From contig CAJTOK010000007.1 in assembly GCA_910577825.1 (NCBI GenBank), forward strand, positions 17,535-81,534: a stretch of DNA of 64,000 nucleotides, read 5' to 3'. Under the pieces are notes generated by a model. That model had not been told where the DNA came from. It was given only the letters and a program-made list of their open reading frames with translations, and searched no databases. Shown here piece by piece: positions 63,961 to 64,000 of this stretch. The first letter of the stretch is position 1, and every line of letters starts with the position of its first letter. The stretch is from an uncultured Lachnospiraceae bacterium. Lineage in GTDB: Bacteria; Bacillota; Clostridia; Lachnospirales; Lachnospiraceae. The position numbers and the translations under genes are program-made.

Positions 63961-64000
63961 AGCAAGAAGTCCCCCACTTCTAAAGTGGTGGGATGAATTG
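63961..64000 (+). mobile_element. Probable end of another IS200/IS605-family element (partial)
   Basis: AAGAAGTCCCCCACTTCTAA followed by AGTGGTGGGATGAATTG forms an imperfect hairpin of the kind found at the left end of IS605-type elements. The element, if present, lies beyond the window. Confidence 0.5.

Overview
The window looks like a chromosomal segment of a low-GC anaerobic Firmicute, most likely a gut Lachnospiraceae (Clostridia). The reasons are AT-rich DNA with strong AGGAGG-type ribosome sites, T-box leaders in front of the trp and ilv genes, a HisKA_3/LuxR style of two-component systems, an HPr-like protein without the active histidine, and a small 33-aa toxin-like gene of a type I recall from gut Clostridia. 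The family is inferred from gene content; no rRNA or other taxonomic marker is present.

Layout. 1-6306: trp operon on the minus strand (trpE-G-D-C-F-B-A, trpA running off the left edge) behind a T-box with a UGG (Trp) specifier. 6358-10972: GT-C type membrane glycosyltransferase and two ankyrin-repeat proteins. 11160-11493: toxin-like small ORF with a predicted antisense RNA. 11524-16993: ABC-2 exporter plus a NarL-type two-component system, with a small membrane protein converging on it. 17084-19756: acetolactate synthase (ilvB-ilvN) behind a T-box with a GUA (Val) specifier. 19753-25219: degenerate serine-hydrolase-like membrane protein, HPr-like protein, AraC regulator, pta and a deoxyinosine glycosylase. 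25380-28442: PadR/TraX remnants, GNAT enzyme, PAS-CPBP protease and an Rpn-type remnant. 28524-33427: MacB-like ABC transporter with a second two-component system. 33487-34830: solo TnpB element of the IS200/IS605 superfamily with an omega-RNA region. 34851-36759: frameshifted VanZ-like gene and a MATE transporter.

36763-63800 is a large CRISPR-Cas island and the most interesting part. The effector operon (50626 to about 36763, minus strand) encodes a stand-alone CARF-like protein, an unrecognised 547-aa protein, an 878-aa CARF-HEPN protein, Cas6, Cas10 (AGDD instead of GGDD, no HD domain), and four further subunits. These have the architecture of the type III-D variant known from cyanobacteria: a large Cas7-Cas5-Cas11-like fusion, a Cas7-Cas7 fusion, a Csx19-like protein and a TIGR03986-type Cas7 with insertions. 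After a secreted NlpC/P60 protein comes CRISPR array 1 (15 repeats). The adaptation operon follows: CARF-HEPN (TIGR02710-like), cas1, cas2, and a reverse transcriptase fused to an archaeo-eukaryotic primase (CAPP-like). That fusion gene is split by an IS630-family element, and a TA target duplication marks the insertion exactly. Array 2 (9 repeats) has a closely related repeat and a nearly identical leader, and a small possible type III accessory protein lies beyond it.

How it should work (inference): both arrays are transcribed leftward from promoters in conserved leaders. Cas6 cuts the transcripts, the Cas10/multi-Cas7 complex uses the crRNAs against RNA, and cyclic oligoadenylate from Cas10 would switch on the CARF-HEPN ribonucleases. 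The RT-primase suggests that spacers were once captured from RNA. The IS insertion probably disables that enzyme now, and a stop codon may truncate the last effector subunit, so the system may be decaying or in a reversible off state.
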